DNA of 64,000 nucleotides from Dimorphilus gyrociliatus (lineage: Eukaryota > Annelida > Polychaeta > Dinophilidae), in the NCBI GenBank assembly GCA_904063045.1, contig CAJFCJ010000012.1, positions 1-64,000 on the forward strand. The letters are read 5' to 3'. The position numbers were made by a program, and so were the translations under genes. The notes below the pieces were generated by a model that worked only from the letters and a program-made list of their open reading frames with translations, had not been told where the DNA came from and made no database searches. The number at the start of each line of letters is the position of its first letter. Within the stretch, counting starts at the first letter, position 1. Of the stretch, positions 51,109 to 64,000 are shown in pieces.

Positions 51109-51965
51109 TGTTTAAATTTCATTGTTGAGAAGTTTATATTTAGCAAAATATGTTTTTATATCTATATTTCTGAACGGCGAAAGGCAAATATCTCAGGAAA
51201 AATGCGCTCGATTTGAGTCGATGGATTTGTTTGATTACGTTTCGACGATAGAGGGCACTGATTGAAGGGTGCAGGTTATCGAAAAAGGGTATTGTATACT
51301 TCTATCTTTAACATTCTTCAATCTAATTACAATCTATAGTGAATATTTTCATAGAAGATTTATATGATCAATGTAAGCTTACTCTATATCTTGTTTATTT
51401 ATAATTATTATACATAATCATTTCCGAAGAATTCAATTAAGTTTCATTATATCATTCATATCTCTCTGCAAAAGACTGTAAAAACAGTGAATAACTCACG
51501 TAAGAAAAAAGAAAATATCCAAATTTTCCTCTTTCAACTAACATAGTTTACTGTTTGAATAAATCTTTAAATAACAAATATACTATGTTATTTAGGCGTA
51601 TACACACGCACATACACACATTTATATATAGGCTTTTTTAAAAAAATAGTCAAATTCTATATTCTATCCTGTTGATATTTGCTTTTAGAATTGGAAAATT
51701 GTTGATTTAAGTTATTAGAAGGTGGAAAATAAATTTTAAGAGGCGTTATTATATATAATATATTATATATGATATATATATGCAAGAAAATTATATAAAT
51801 CTGTGAACTTTATTGAAATTATTCATAAAAATTCCTATCAATTGAAATTTGATATTATTGATTTTTTTTTGCCTTTTTGTATGAAATACGGTTCCGGCCT
51901 TATTTCTCTTTTCATTTTTTATTAAAAAATAAAAAACATAGACAGAGTTAGACAGATATCAGAGA

Positions 51966-51977
51966 AGAAGAAGAAGA

Positions 51978-52016
<39 letters not shown>

Positions 52017-52074
52017 CAGGCAGACTGATAGACAGACAGACATAGGCACGGAAGGAATATAATTTTTCTTTATT

Positions 52075-52114
<40 letters not shown>
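51966..52114. repeat. Inverted (GA)n / (CT)n microsatellite pair
   Basis: A GAA/GA tract at 51966-52012 and a CT tract at 52078-52114 are complementary and separated by about 65 bp. They could fold into a long hairpin or form triplex-type structures. Confidence 0.9.
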
Positions 52115-52115
<1 letters not shown>

Positions 52116-53796
52116 CCGATCTCTCCCTAACTTTCTTATAAGTATAATTTACACGGTAATAGTCTCATATATAAGTGATGAAATGACTATTTTTATGTTA
52201 ATATTAAATTTTAATTATTATAAAAGAAAAATAGTATTTCTTTATTTAACAATGTTCCCGCACTTGTATATAAATATACCTTTCATTTAACTGATCCATA
52301 AATTGTACTTTTTAAGACGGTATCAAAACCAATAGCATATATATAACACGTTTTTTTGACTGTTTATTTTTATTTTTCAGCTTTGTAAATCAACAAATTT
52401 TTATTTGATAGCTATCTCCCAAAGATTTTTAATTTTACTTACAACTTAATGGGCATAATTAACCCTTTCATAAAAGGATTAACTCTGGACATAAAATACT
52501 GGACATTTAATAAAACTAGTCATATAAAATTACTACTTTTATTAAAGGATTTATTCTAGCCTATTAGCAGATTTATTAAGATTTTCTTTCTTATAATATG
52601 GGTATTTATACAGATTCGTCTTTTTTATGACTTTTTGGTTTCTCTAGCTAAATTCATTACTTTCGAAAAGTTTCAATGTAAATTGACAGCTGTGAGGTCA
52701 GAGAAGTCATATGCAACTTGAAATTTAAATTAGTTCAATCAATCAAAAAGTTGCAAAAATAGTGACAATTGTAAAGCATTGTTTATTGTATAGTTTTTTT
52801 TTTAATAAAAAAATATTTTCTAAATCTCCTAGTAAAAAAGAGATAATGTAACGTATTTCACTTTAATTAGAGTATATCGTTAGAAAAATATCATAACAAT
52901 TAATTGCAATGAAAAAGAAGTTTCTAATTAAAATTGCAGAACCTAAACAAACACGTGCATAGCTTAAATATTTTTACATTCGTCGTTCATCTTCTTTAAT
53001 CACAAAATAATGTATAACTCTACTAAACAGCTACCGCGATACCGCAATGGTTAAAAAGGAGGGAGAAAAAGCCCCTAAAGCCACTTTAAAGAGTAGCGGA
53101 TGTAAATGGCATATCAAGAAACCCCCGTGACTAAGCATTTCATTTTATTTATTCTGTCAAAAAGAAAAAATTTCGTATTGACTTAGTCCAATACTTTTTC
53201 CTTTAAAAGTTGAAAATTAGTTGAAAAAATAAAGAAAATAAAGTCCTTTTCATTTTTTTTATAAACTTTTAACAATAGTATAAGAAAAAAAAATATAGCC
53301 ACCCACCAAACTTCAATAAGAAAGAGAAACAGTTGAATATATCGAATTTTATGCGTTTCCTGTATTAAAACGGATATTTATTATGAATGTTTAAAGTTTT
53401 TAATTTCAACAAATGTGAAAATTGTTAAATTATATTTTGAAAATGGCATCTCAGTCTCTATAGGAGATACAATGTGACACGAAAATTCACAGGGTCGAAT
53501 GACGTCTAATGATATGCTTGTCGATCCGTACAATTCTAATATATCAAGAGACAAAATATATTCAAAAGCTTTGATATAAAAATATGCTTTTGCAATCGAA
53601 TATTTTTACACTTCTAAATAAAACAGTTGGAGATATTCTTTTTTTCTTCTCTAGTAGCAATTATCTTTTTATCCCTACTAATAATCAAGTAAACTCCGTT
53701 ACTATATTCATACGGATACAATAAATTTTCTACATGGTATATATTTAACTGATTGAAGAAGAGAGGTGGGAAATGGGTAACCAGGGGACAAGGGTT

Positions 53797-53819
53797 AGAG
53801 AGAGAGAGAGAGAGAGAGT
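53797..53819. repeat. (GA)n microsatellite
   Basis: A simple alternating AG tract in the gene-poor interval. Confidence 0.95.
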
Positions 53820-55419
53820 GATGGAAAAAAGTTATCGATTTCCCTGAATGAACAAAAGTGGAGCAGCTGCGCTGTTTGTTGGGAATGTACTCAAAACAAT
53901 ATAAAAAATATCGTTGATAAATACAATACGGTTATTAATTTATTGTAAAAAATAAAGACTAAAAGAAGGGAAAAAGGACAGATTATTTACTTACAAATAG
54001 AAAGAGGAAATGATAAAAGTCTTTTACATATTCTATATTTCCTATATCTATAATTGATTATTGATCTTAGATATTAAAGCTAAAAATAATTGAAATATTG
54101 AAATAATTAGATAAATAATAATAAATTAAGCACTAGCCAATCAGGATATATAAATATATTGAATATTCTTCATCTATTTTAATCTGACCCATAGAACTAA
54201 GTTCGTAATAAGCTTTCCAGTAAAAACTAATGAAGAAATTGACACGAAAAATTAGGGTCTGTCAGTTAAAATTAAATATATAAATAACGCCGTAGGCCAT
54301 CTATAAAAGCGACAACTGTAAATGATAGAATAACCCTAGAGTCGGTCGAATAAAGAACGAGTCAATTGTAAGTTGAATCGAATGAAGCATAGTTCATTGT
54401 CGGACCGCTCGACGCTATTCATTCGTTGCTGCAGGTGATTTTTTCCATTTTCGGCGATAAATTTAGTTAGCCTTGATGAAATATCCTTCTATTCAACTAT
54501 ATTGTATATGTACTTTCTCACGCATTCTCACTTGGATCATTAAAATACTATAAAAAAAATTATCATTTGGTATGATTATGTTGGGCTTTCATTCAAACTT
54601 GACCCACTACAGTGATGGGTTAAAGTTTATATGGCTCGAAGCTTCTAAAAGGAATGCTACCGTTCATCTCTAAAAGATTTTCTACGCCTGCAGTCTTGAT
54701 TTTCTTACTGCTTATTTTCTCTTTTACTTAAGAAAGGGGAATGTAGGTAGAAAGGTGAAAGAGGAACAATGGTTTTGTTCAATTTTTTTTCTTCAATCTA
54801 AAATGTAAGAAATAAAATATGAGCTATTAAATTATAATTACTTTTTTATTCAAATACGTTACGCCGACAGCCATTTTTTTCAAGGAGGGAAGATTCCGTT
54901 CAAAATTTTTCTTATTATTATTTTTGAATATATTTTTCGAAAAGGGCCACCTCAAATGCACTCTATTAACCTCTTTTTTTGTCGGAACCCTTTTAGGGGG
55001 CTTCTTGTTTATATAAAGACACAATAAAGGTATAAAAAACGTCTTCACAATATTCGATTAAGTCGACAACGGACTCATAACAAGATTTTTACGACCGTCC
55101 CAAACTTTATCTAGCCAAGATATCGGCCATCGATAGGCCTATAAGTGATCGGTTTGTAGACTCAGTGCAAACTAGCGTTGAAAAGTTCCAAGATATTTCA
55201 CTCTGATAACTCTTTGTTCGATTAATTAACTCTTATGTGTTCCTCTATTAATCATTACACCGCTTTTCAACTTATTTGACGTGTAATTATCGGTTTATAG
55301 AGTAACCTTTGTCATACGGTTCAGGTGACGTCATTGTTAGTTGTTGTTGATTAGAAAGTTGAATATGGAGCATAAGAATAGTAGGTGGAATTTTTTAGTC
55401 TCGCTTCCTAAATCCCTTA

Positions 55420-55605
55420 ATGACTCTCAAGGGAAATTTACTTTATACATCCAACTCTTTATTGCTATCAGCTGACGATAAATATATAGAAAAAAAGGCT
55501 TCCTATACTTCAACAACTCATAAAGCAATGATTGATTTAAATAGAATAATAAAGAAAAGAAACGTAACAATTCCGTTCAAAAGTCAAAAGTTACTTGTTG
55601 AGTAA
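55420..55605 (+). CDS. Small open frame of 61 codons, doubtful
   Basis: An ATG-initiated frame with a fairly balanced composition (polar, Lys- and Ser-containing) lies in an otherwise stop-rich interval. An overlapping frame starting ATGGAGCATAAG at about 55363 is open across its start. No family is recognised and no conserved motif is seen. It may be a small exon, a short peptide gene or chance. Confidence 0.2.
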   Translation: MTLKGNLLYTSNSLLLSADDKYIEKKASYTSTTHKAMIDLNRIIKKRNVTIPFKSQKLLVE

Positions 55606-58600
55606 GATCTAACATCCAAAAAAAACTATCGTATTACACTATAGAAATAAATGAATCGCCATTTCTCGCTTCCTGCGAAGTTAGTATTTCTTTCCGAATT
55701 AAAGAAAGCTATTAAATATAGGATATTATGTTTTTGAACGTGTTCCGTGATAAAATAATAGGATAATTAGTCCATAGGAATTTCTTTCAAGTCTTTCTCT
55801 GGTATATTTCGCGTCTCATGAGTATATAATAAAAAAGGGATCAATTCATTTAACGACTTTCAATTGAGTCAAACAAAACACCATCTGCCTTTAGTAAACA
55901 ATTGACGCGAATTGCGTGACTATTTTTAAAGAATATACCGAAAGGAAAATCTGTGCATGCAGAGTGATCAAGAAAAACTTTATTCTAGTCAAACCGATCG
56001 AATCTTATGATAACATCATCAAGTCACGAACCTGTATTTTTTTATTAAGTTAATTATTGATATAAATTTTCCTTCTATCTGACTGAGTTAAAAATAATTT
56101 ACTTTTAACGATTCTATCATTCTCTCTTCTCGTTTTTCACCAAATATACTTTTCTTTTATTCGTCATTTTCCTTGATTTGTCACCGAATTGTGTGATTTG
56201 ATTACAATCATTAGTCGATCTTCCCCTTATCAAGATGTATCACAATAGTTTGGAGTAAGTATAGAATAGAGTTGTTGAAGCTCTTCAGTAAATACTTTAG
56301 TAGAGAAGAAATCAATATTACATCATTCAAAAAAATTTTAGTTTTATTAAAAAGAAATTGTTATTAAAGAAATGTCGTTTAGAACTCTTATTTTATATAT
56401 TTTTCAATTAATTTACCCTATTCTGGGTACTACTGAAGCGTATAAAGCTAAAATATTTTATTATGAACATTTTCCATAGGCCTATTAAGAATGGACAAGG
56501 AAAGATAACGTGCCTAAGCCAAATTTACAAAAGGATCGAGTTACAGTATAGCAAACCCACACGCAGTTTTTTTTTATTGGTAGGGAAAAAATTTCCCAAG
56601 TAAAACTTTCGTATTTCTCGCCAGCAGTCAGATTTATTTAGCAATCTATTTGGAAAGTATTAATAATTAACCATAGTTAAAACCCTGATCACGTGATAGA
56701 CTAGTTTTAGAAATAGAAGCCATTATTAAAGAGGCGTCCATTTATGGAATATAATTTACATTTTTAGGATATAAATTGCATAATAAAAAATCATATAATA
56801 TATTAATATACTTTATATTCTAATAAAAGAAATTCAAGGTAATTAATACCTATTAAAAGATATTGAATAGCATTATTGAATAGAATTTGAATAAAACTAA
56901 TAGAAACTATGGAAACTGTCAATTCAACGCTCCATTAGATAAATTATGTATAGAAAAGTTTTTCGTTATATAAAAAGATAAGATAAACGGTTCATTAACT
57001 TTTCTAACCGTGGAAATAATTTTTTTGTTGCTCAAAGAACATTTGAAAAGTAATAAATTAGGTGTTTAATGATAGGTTTCTTTAAAAATGAATGAATAAT
57101 TAACAATTGAAACTACTGTGTTAAATATCCTTATATACAGTATATGTCTATATACTGGCTCGTGACTGTAGATACTATATAGGTAATACAAGAGAAACCT
57201 AAATAAAGTATACTTTTGTATATATACTCCGTTGAAGCTATATATTAACACTATTTTCATGTTTATTATTATTCTTAGACGGGAAAAAGATAATATAAAG
57301 AACTTTAACTTGAAATTAAAAGTTTTAAAATAAGAAAGATTTTCATGCCCTGTTTAATCGTTCTAATTTAAAACTATAATGGATTTTGTTTACGTTGGCG
57401 GGTGATGAAAGGAACATTCGTTATTTTCACTTTAATTCAATTTATTTACTCCATGATCCCAATGAGATGTCAATTTTTCTCCTTTACAAATATAAAACCC
57501 TTTTGAGATTTGGTAGAAATAAATTCAGCCTATTGGCATTAGTTAGCTACTTTTATAATGTAAGGATCGTTTTATTTGTTAAGTTGAGTTGTAAGTTTGG
57601 TATACAGTATCTCGTGTATTTTTCGATTTCTTTCCTTCTACTAGCATAATACTGATTTTGAAACTTTTCCTTTCTAGTATAGAATCATCCATTTTCCGAA
57701 ATCAATTCTATACTTAATACAAAATGGCATTCGACATTTATCGTTAACATGTGTTTCGTAATCTTAAACCATTTTTCACCTATTCAACCATCCCTCGCCC
57801 AGGGGTATCTAATTGTAATCTTTTAACTCCTTCAACTGTAGTTTGTCAGATTCGTTAACTCGTAAAAAGTTTGTTTATCAGAATTCTTGAGTAAAAAAGC
57901 CAAACCATCAATTTACTGTTTCCCTAAAGCTGGTCACGTTTCCTTAACGAGGTGTACTAGTCCACGGCGTTACTTCAAGAGTATACTTTTGATTTATTTG
58001 ATTTTGAGAATACTACTGATGGACTGTCGTTTTTCCCCCTTTCGGAATTTGGTACCAGTCAGTTCTCAATCCGTTCCGTGAATTTTATAGCAAAATGGAC
58101 TAGAGGTGACACCTATCGCATACTGAGAGACATTTGTAATTATAAACGAATACTTTTTCCACGTTAATAAATTATATATGTTTTATAATGTATATACATA
58201 CCTATGCATATCAATATACATTATAGACTGTATACGGTTTATAACTAATTAAAATATGCTGAAATCTATTAAAATTAACGGCAACTCTAGTTTGTTAGAA
58301 TAAATTAAACTAGAAAAAAACTAATAATAGAATATTACGTAATTTTTTAACGTATATTTAAATGAATTCTTAAAAGTGGCTTACATTTTTACATATCTCA
58401 AAATAGACATAGTAGAATTTATAATACACAGTATTCGAATATTTGTTGTACATACTTATCCACCTTGAATATATTAAAAAAGTTTAAATAGAAACCTTTC
58501 CGGTTAGTCGGTTATTCTAATAAATTTCTTAATTATTAATCATAAAATTAGTTAAATATATTCTAATATATATAAGATAACTGATGAATTATGAAAGATG

Positions 58601-58624
58601 TTTCTTTTTATTTTATATTTAAAA

Positions 58625-58660
58625 ATTTTGAATGAATAAATGAATAAATGAATAAATTAA
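58625..58660. repeat. Short (AATGAATA)n-type tandem repeat
   Basis: Four imperfect copies of an 8-bp GAATAAAT-type unit. Confidence 0.85.
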
Positions 58661-59080
58661 TTTAATAAATTTAAATCATTGAATGATAATTACACAATAT
58701 TAGTGTATTACAAACTTTTCTAATGGAAATGTCTTCAAGTTACAAATCTCTACGCATTTCTCTATGTAAAGTAACTTTCTTGTAGTTCCAATTATAGTAA
58801 ATATTGCGTAAAAATTATATTCAATGAGTCAGTAAACTGTTATAAGTTTCATCTATATTTAGATATTTTATATCGGCCTATATAAACGATCTCTTTAATT
58901 TTATTCATATGTAAATCCTTACATATATATTGACCACGTTCCAACGAGAATATAATTCTTCTTTAAATTTAACTATTACAGAACCTCAAAAAATGCGATA
59001 TTTTCAAGAGCAACTGCTAATCTAGCATATATCGATAACGCCTTTAGGTTGTCACCCCCGCGTCGGTACGCCCTTCTCTT

Positions 59081-59092
59081 TAAATAAGGCAT
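59081..59092 (+). promoter_or_regulatory. Candidate TATA-type core promoter of vWA-EGF gene
   Basis: CTTTAAATAAGG lies about 45 bp before the start codon of the vWA-EGF gene, just after a locally GC-richer segment (CACCCCCGCGTCGG near 59055). The spacing would give a very short 5' UTR. The call is inferred from position and sequence only; a spliced distant first exon is an alternative. Confidence 0.3.
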
Positions 59093-59129
59093 TAAATCTT
59101 TCTTTGAGCATTTCGACTTTGTCGAAGCA

Positions 59130-62100
59130 ATGGATAGACATTGGCTAATTTTCGTGTTTTTCTTGGCTAGTTTTGCTTTACAACTAATAGACAGTGCACC
59201 AAAAAGAAAAGATGTTTTGTCAGCAGATATAGAACCTAAGAGAGAAATAAAGAAGCTTGAATTAATTAATAAAGATAAAATTAATGAAGGAATAATTAAA
59301 AACAATCAAACTGTTAAGTCAAGGAAACTTTTCGAGCGGAAGAAAAAGCATAGGTCTAAAAGAGCATTAAGTATGAATTGTTTCTAATAATTTTTAAGTA
59401 ATATTTAAATAATATTCAAAATGAATAGGTTGCTCAAAAGCCGATGTTCTATTCATTCTCGATTCAAGCGGTAGTATCGGAAAAGAAAATTTTACAATAG
59501 TTTTAAACTTTGTAAATTCTATTGTAAATAACTTTGTCATTGGACCTAACAATGTTCAAGTAAGTTGATTAATTTTATTGAAATTTCTTTGATTGTAAGA
59601 AACATTTCGCAACTTTTTCAAGGTTGCACTAATTAATTATGGAAACAGAGCAAAAACAGAATTTCAATTAAATTCTATAAGTAATAAAGCAGATCTCCAA
59701 ACTGCTATTTCTGGTATCAATTGGAAAGACCAGGTAAATAGTTTACTACTTACTACTTGAAATACACTAACTAGAAATATTAAAAATCTTTTTAGAATAC
59801 GAATACATCTGGAGCTTTGTGGACCGCTTATGATTACGTTTACAATGTCAATAACGGAGATAGGTTGGATGCTACAAATATTGTTATGGTGATATCTGAC
59901 GGAGATAGTACGAAAGATACACATTTACTAAGTCATCACTCAGCTGGTTTACAAAGTGTTGCAGAAGTATACGCTATTGGTAATTATTATCAGAGATCAG
60001 TTTATTTACTTCTTATATTTGCTTAACGCTTTAATTATCTAAACAATAGGTGTTACTCAAGAAATTGGCGATACTGAGCTTCAAACAATTGCTTCAACGG
60101 ATAACGCTAATCCAGAAAAATATGTGAAGAAAGTTTCACTCTTTGAACAACTAGCTACTATGTTAAATGTTATGGATGGATCCTACTGCAACAGTACAGT
60201 TTATAAAATATTCGTTTAGCAATTTAATGCTAGAATATTCTTTCATACAGAATTGAGTACATGTTCAGGAGTGTGTTTAAACGGTGGTAGTTGTGCAATA
60301 TCTGGATCTAATTACATATGCACATGCCCAACCAATAGATTTGGGAGAAGATGCCAATCAAGTAATTATAAATTTTCAAAATACGCTGGCTCTATGTGTT
60401 CAGATTATTTGTATATACTATATATATTTATATATAAATGTTTTCAGATTCCCCTAGTAATGCATGTGGAGGAACTATTTGTGCTAATGGTGGAATATGC
60501 TCTACTGTAGGAAGTAATGATTTCCAATGCATTTGTCCAACTGGTTATACAGGTATTTTATGCGAGATAACTGTCGCCAATAACCCATGCAGTAGTAATC
60601 CCTGCGTAAATGGAGTATGTGTGTCACAATACAGTAATACACGATATCAATGTTACTGTCGGTCTGGTTCTGCCGGAACAAATTGCAATATAGGACTTAA
60701 TCCTTGTTCTAGCTCTCCTTGTCTTAATAACGGAGCCTGTTCAGTTGTGAACAATGCCTTTGTATGCTCTTGTGTTAACGGATATAGTGGTACAACTTGC
60801 AATGTTTCACCCTCAAATGCTTGTTCAAGTTCACCATGTTTAAATAATGGCATCTGTTCCCTCACCTCCGGCGGGTATGCTTGTGCCTGTCAAACAGGCT
60901 TCACAGGAACGCGATGTGAAGGTCAAACTACAACGACCTGTAATCCGAGTCCTTGTTTAAATGGCGGAGTCTGTCAATTGATTGATTCAACTGTTAAGTG
61001 CTTTTGTCCAACTCCATATACCGACAGCGTTTGTGGAACAAGTAAGATATAGCCTTAAAAAAAAAACTTTCTTTTAAAAATCTATTTTTCAGATTCCAAC
61101 AATCCATGCGAAAGTGCTCCTTGTCAAAATGAAGGCGTTTGTACCAATAGTGGAACTACTTTTGTATGTACATGTAAGACTGGTTTCACAGGAGCAAGAT
61201 GTCAAACAGGAAATATTCCTTGTTCATCTAATCCTTGTTTAAATAATGGTGTTTGCCAAAATTCTGGAACTACTGCATATCAATGTTTCTGTGCCAATGG
61301 CTTTTCTGGAACTAGATGTGAAGTAGACAATAACAATCCATGTGCCAGTAATCCTTGTCAAAATGAAGGAGTTTGTTCCAACAGTGGAACTACTTACGTT
61401 TGCACCTGTAAAACTGGTTTCACTGGAACAAGATGTGAAACAGCAAATACTCCTTGTTCATCAAATCCTTGTCTAAATAATGGTGTTTGTCAAAATTCTG
61501 GAACTACTGCATATCAATGTTTCTGTGCCAATGGCTTTTCTGGAAGTAGATGTGAAATAGATAATAACAATCCATGTGCCAGTAACCCTTGTCAAAATGA
61601 AGGCGTTTGTTCCAATAGTGGAACCACTTTCGTTTGCACCTGTAAAACGGGTTACAGTGGAACAAGATGTGAAACTGTAAGCACTCCTTGTTCATCTAAT
61701 CCATGCTTGAATGGCGGAGTTTGTATTGCTTCAGGCACTGTATCATATCAGTGCTTCTGTCCTAATGGCTTTTCCGGAAGTAGATGTGAAATAGACAATA
61801 ACAATCCATGTGCCAGTAATCCTTGTCAAAATGAAGGAGTTTGTTCCAATAGTGGAACAACTTACGTTTGCACCTGTAAAACTGGTTTCACTGGAACAAG
61901 ATGTGAAATAGCAAATACCCCTTGTTCATCTAATCCTTGTTTAAATAATGGTGTTTGTCAAAATTCTGGAACCACTGCATATCAATGTTTCTGTGCCAAT
62001 GGCTTTTCTGGAAATAGATGTGAAATAGATAATAACAATCCATGTGCCAGTAACCCTTGTCAAAATGAAGGCGTTTGTTCCAACAGTGGAACCACTTTCG

Positions 62101-64000
62101 TTTGCACCTGTAAAACGGGTTACAGTGGAACAAGATGTGAAACTGTAAGCACTCCTTGTTCATCAAATCCTTGTTTAAATAATGGCGTGTGTCAACTTTC
62201 CGGAACTACTGCATATCAATGTTTCTGTGCCAATGGCTTTTCTGGAAGTAGATGTGAAATAGACAACAACAATCCATGTGCCAGTAATCCTTGTCAAAAT
62301 GAAGGCGTTTGTGCCAATAGTGGAACAACTTACGTTTGCACCTGTAAAACTGGTTTCACTGGAACAAGATGTGAAACTGTAAGCACTCCTTGTTCATCTA
62401 ATCCATGCTTGAATGGCGGAGTTTGTATTGCTTCAGGCACTGTATCATATCAGTGCTTCTGTCCTAATGGCTTTTCCGGAAGTAGATGTGAAGTAGACGA
62501 TAACAATCCATGTGCCAGTAATCCTTGTCAAAATGAAGGCGTTTGTGCCAACAGTGGAACCACTTTCGTTTGCACCTGTAAAACAGGTTACAGTGGAACT
62601 AGATGTGAAACTGTAAGCACTCCTTGCTCATCTAATCCTTGTTTAAATAATGGCGTGTGTCAACTTTCCGGAACTACTGCATATCAATGTTTCTGTGCCA
62701 ATGGCTTTTCTGGAAGTAGATGTGAAATAGACAACAACAATCCATGTGCCAGTAATCCTTGTCAAAATGAAGGCGTTTGTTCCAACAGTGGAACCACTTT
62801 CGTTTGCATCTGTAAAACGGGTTACAGTGGAACAAGATGTGAAACTGTAAGCACTCCTTGTTCATCTAATCCTTGTTTAAATAATGGCGTGTGTCAACTT
62901 TCCGGAACTACTGCATATCAATGTTTCTGTGCCAATGGCTTTTCTGGAAGTAGATGTGAAATAGACAACAACAATCCATGTGCCAGTAATCCTTGTCAAA
63001 ATGAAGGCGTTTGTTCTAACAGTGGCACAGCCTTCGTTTGCACCTGCAAAACTGGTTATAGTGGAACTAAATGCGAAAAGGAAAGTACTCTCTGCTCGTC
63101 AAATCCTTGTAAGAACAACGGTGTTTGTATAGAATCCACAAGCACTTTCACGTGTTTCTGTCCATCTGGTTTTAGTGGCACATTTTGTGAAATCAGTAAG
63201 TACTTTATAATTTTTTTAATTGATATCATCATGTGTTATTTTATAGGTGCTACTTCTTGTGTTAGTAACCCTTGTCTCAATGGTGGCGCCTGTATTGATT
63301 CTGTAAATGGATATAGTTGTCAATGCGTTGGAAGATTCAAGGGAACACGTTGTGATGTTGATCAAGGTCCTTGCTTTAGTAATCCCTGTTTGAATGATGG
63401 CGTTTGTCAAAATGTTGATTTTGGTGAATCCTATAAATGTTTATGCAAAACAGACTTTTCTGGTACAAACTGCGAAATAGGTAGTTATTTTGCGTATATA
63501 TATCTGAAATGACCTATGAGATATCTTTTTCCAGTTCCTGCATGTAATAGTAACCCTTGTAAAAATGGAGCAGTTTGTAAAAATTCTGCTGGTGGCTTTC
63601 TTTGTTACTGTCAGACACCCTACTACGGAATACTCTGTGATAAAGGTATAAACTTTTATACCTATATTCTTTTTTAAATGTTCAGTGTTTTGTATACTTT
63701 TGAATTTTGTAGAACCTATTCCTGACCCCTGTAACAGTAATCCTTGTTTAAATGGTGGAGTTTGCTCAAATGAAGGAGCAAATTATAATTGCGCTTGTAA
63801 GTCTGGCTATGCGGGAATTCAGTGTCAACTGACGGTTGGAAGTAAGTAAAATATTTAAATTATAGGAGAAACCTAATCTTCAAATATTTCAGCTTGCAGT
63901 AAAGTTGACTTGTCATTTGTCCTGGATTCATCTGGTTCAATTAAATCTGAAAATTGGCCTAAGATACTGACATTCGTTAATTCTATAGTTGATGAATTAG
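59130..64000 (+). CDS. vWA - EGF(28) - vWA extracellular protein, truncated by window end
   Basis: Exons 59130-59370, 59429-59559, 59623-59733, 59796-59979, 60050-60193, 60251-60361, 60448-61041, 61093-63195, 63247-63480, 63535-63645, 63713-63841 and 63893 onward all join in phase. A signal peptide (WLIFVFFLASFALQLIDS) and a basic, furin-like RSKRA segment lead into a von Willebrand factor A domain with a full MIDAS (DSSGS, a Thr in NTSGAL, ISDGDS). About 28 EGF-like repeats follow: 1, 5, 18, 2, 1 and 1 per exon. A second vWA begins (FVLDSSGSIKSENW) and runs off the window. Such proteins are metal-dependent matrix or adhesion molecules. Most EGF units have C-x-N-G-G/N-x-C spacing without a clear calcium-binding D-x-D-E-C start. 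The 18-EGF exon is strongly homogenised. Confidence 0.92.
61093..63195 (+). repeat. 2.1-kb single-exon array of 18 EGF repeats, alternating A/B types
   Basis: Eighteen EGF modules of about 39 residues alternate between type A (CASNPCQNEGVC, then CTCKTG) and type B (CSSNPCLNNGVC, then CFCANGFSG), giving nine A-B dimers of about 234 bp. Two B units, near 61707 and 62413, share a variant IASGTVSYQ core about 702 bp (three dimers) apart, a sign of higher-order duplication. The reading frame is unbroken through the whole array. Confidence 0.9.

Larger units (their letters stand above)
51109..59129. other. 8-kb gene-poor interval
   Basis: Searching both strands by eye gave no chain of exons. It contains microsatellites, a GA/CT inverted pair and two short frames of doubtful value (54827-55048 minus; 55420-55605 plus). 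The less AT-rich block near 54290-54440 ends in CGTTGCTGCAG followed by GTGATT, a good donor. It could be an untranslated first exon of a gene with distant coding exons, possibly the vWA-EGF gene. Confidence 0.5.

Noticed and set aside
54827-55048. Minus-strand frame of 73 codons
   Set aside because: Lys/Asn/Phe-rich composition typical of AT-rich noncoding DNA, with no family resemblance and no supporting exons.
61504-63410. Minus-strand frames rich in His, Phe, Cys and Tyr under the EGF array
   Set aside because: Antisense shadows of the EGF repeats, recurring with the same period.

Overview
This is a window of an AT-rich metazoan nuclear genome. The genes are spliced with GT-AG introns that are mostly 45-100 bp long, and the proteins are animal extracellular mosaics (SUEL lectin, C-type lectin, TSP1, SEA, FN3, EGF, vWA, LDLa, LRR-Ig) plus two GPCR classes. 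Compact introns with this domain set suit a small-bodied invertebrate, most likely a spiralian such as a miniaturised annelid. The species cannot be fixed from sequence alone.

Layout. 1-10.4 kb (+): a secreted or surface mosaic lectin gene. It has cysteine-rich/TIL-like and cbEGF exons, an array of 17 near-identical SUEL exons each followed by a 30-nt Pro/Lys linker microexon, a Thr/Pro/Glu-rich stalk, one more SUEL and a C-type-lectin-like domain. 13.3-14.1 kb (-): a compact MLX-like bHLH-zipper factor. 15.4-17.5 kb (+): a cholinesterase-family protein with an intact-looking triad but no oxyanion hole. 19.6-20.5 kb (+): an OTU deubiquitinase with a perfect X-box upstream. 21.5-22.3 kb (+): a DHHC palmitoyltransferase. 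22.8-25.6 kb (-): an MSP130-like (choice-of-anchor I) secreted protein. 28.1-36.6 kb (+): two tandem, very divergent LDLa-LRR-7TM receptors sharing an unusual cytoplasmic module. 37.3-39.8 kb (-): a type II membrane protein with two SEA modules and an FN3 domain. 40.3-47.0 kb (-): an adhesion GPCR with about 11 TSP1 repeats, HormR, GAIN/GPS and 7TM. 48.1-51.1 kb (-): an LRR-Ig surface protein. 51.1-59.1 kb: a gene-poor stretch. 59.1 kb to the window end (+): a vWA-EGF(x28)-vWA protein cut off by the window edge.

Most genes encode cell-surface or secreted proteins (adhesion, recognition, receptors), but nothing shows that they form one pathway. The strongest oddities are the homogenised SUEL/microexon array, the paired LGR-like receptors, the cholinesterase homologue without an oxyanion hole, and a possible exon relic of a third receptor. 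Exon joins were derived by reading splice sites and phase by eye. Where phases close across all exons (MLX, esterase, MSP130-like, both receptors, LRR-Ig, vWA-EGF) the models are strong. The lectin array carries many single-base deletions that look like unpolished assembly errors.
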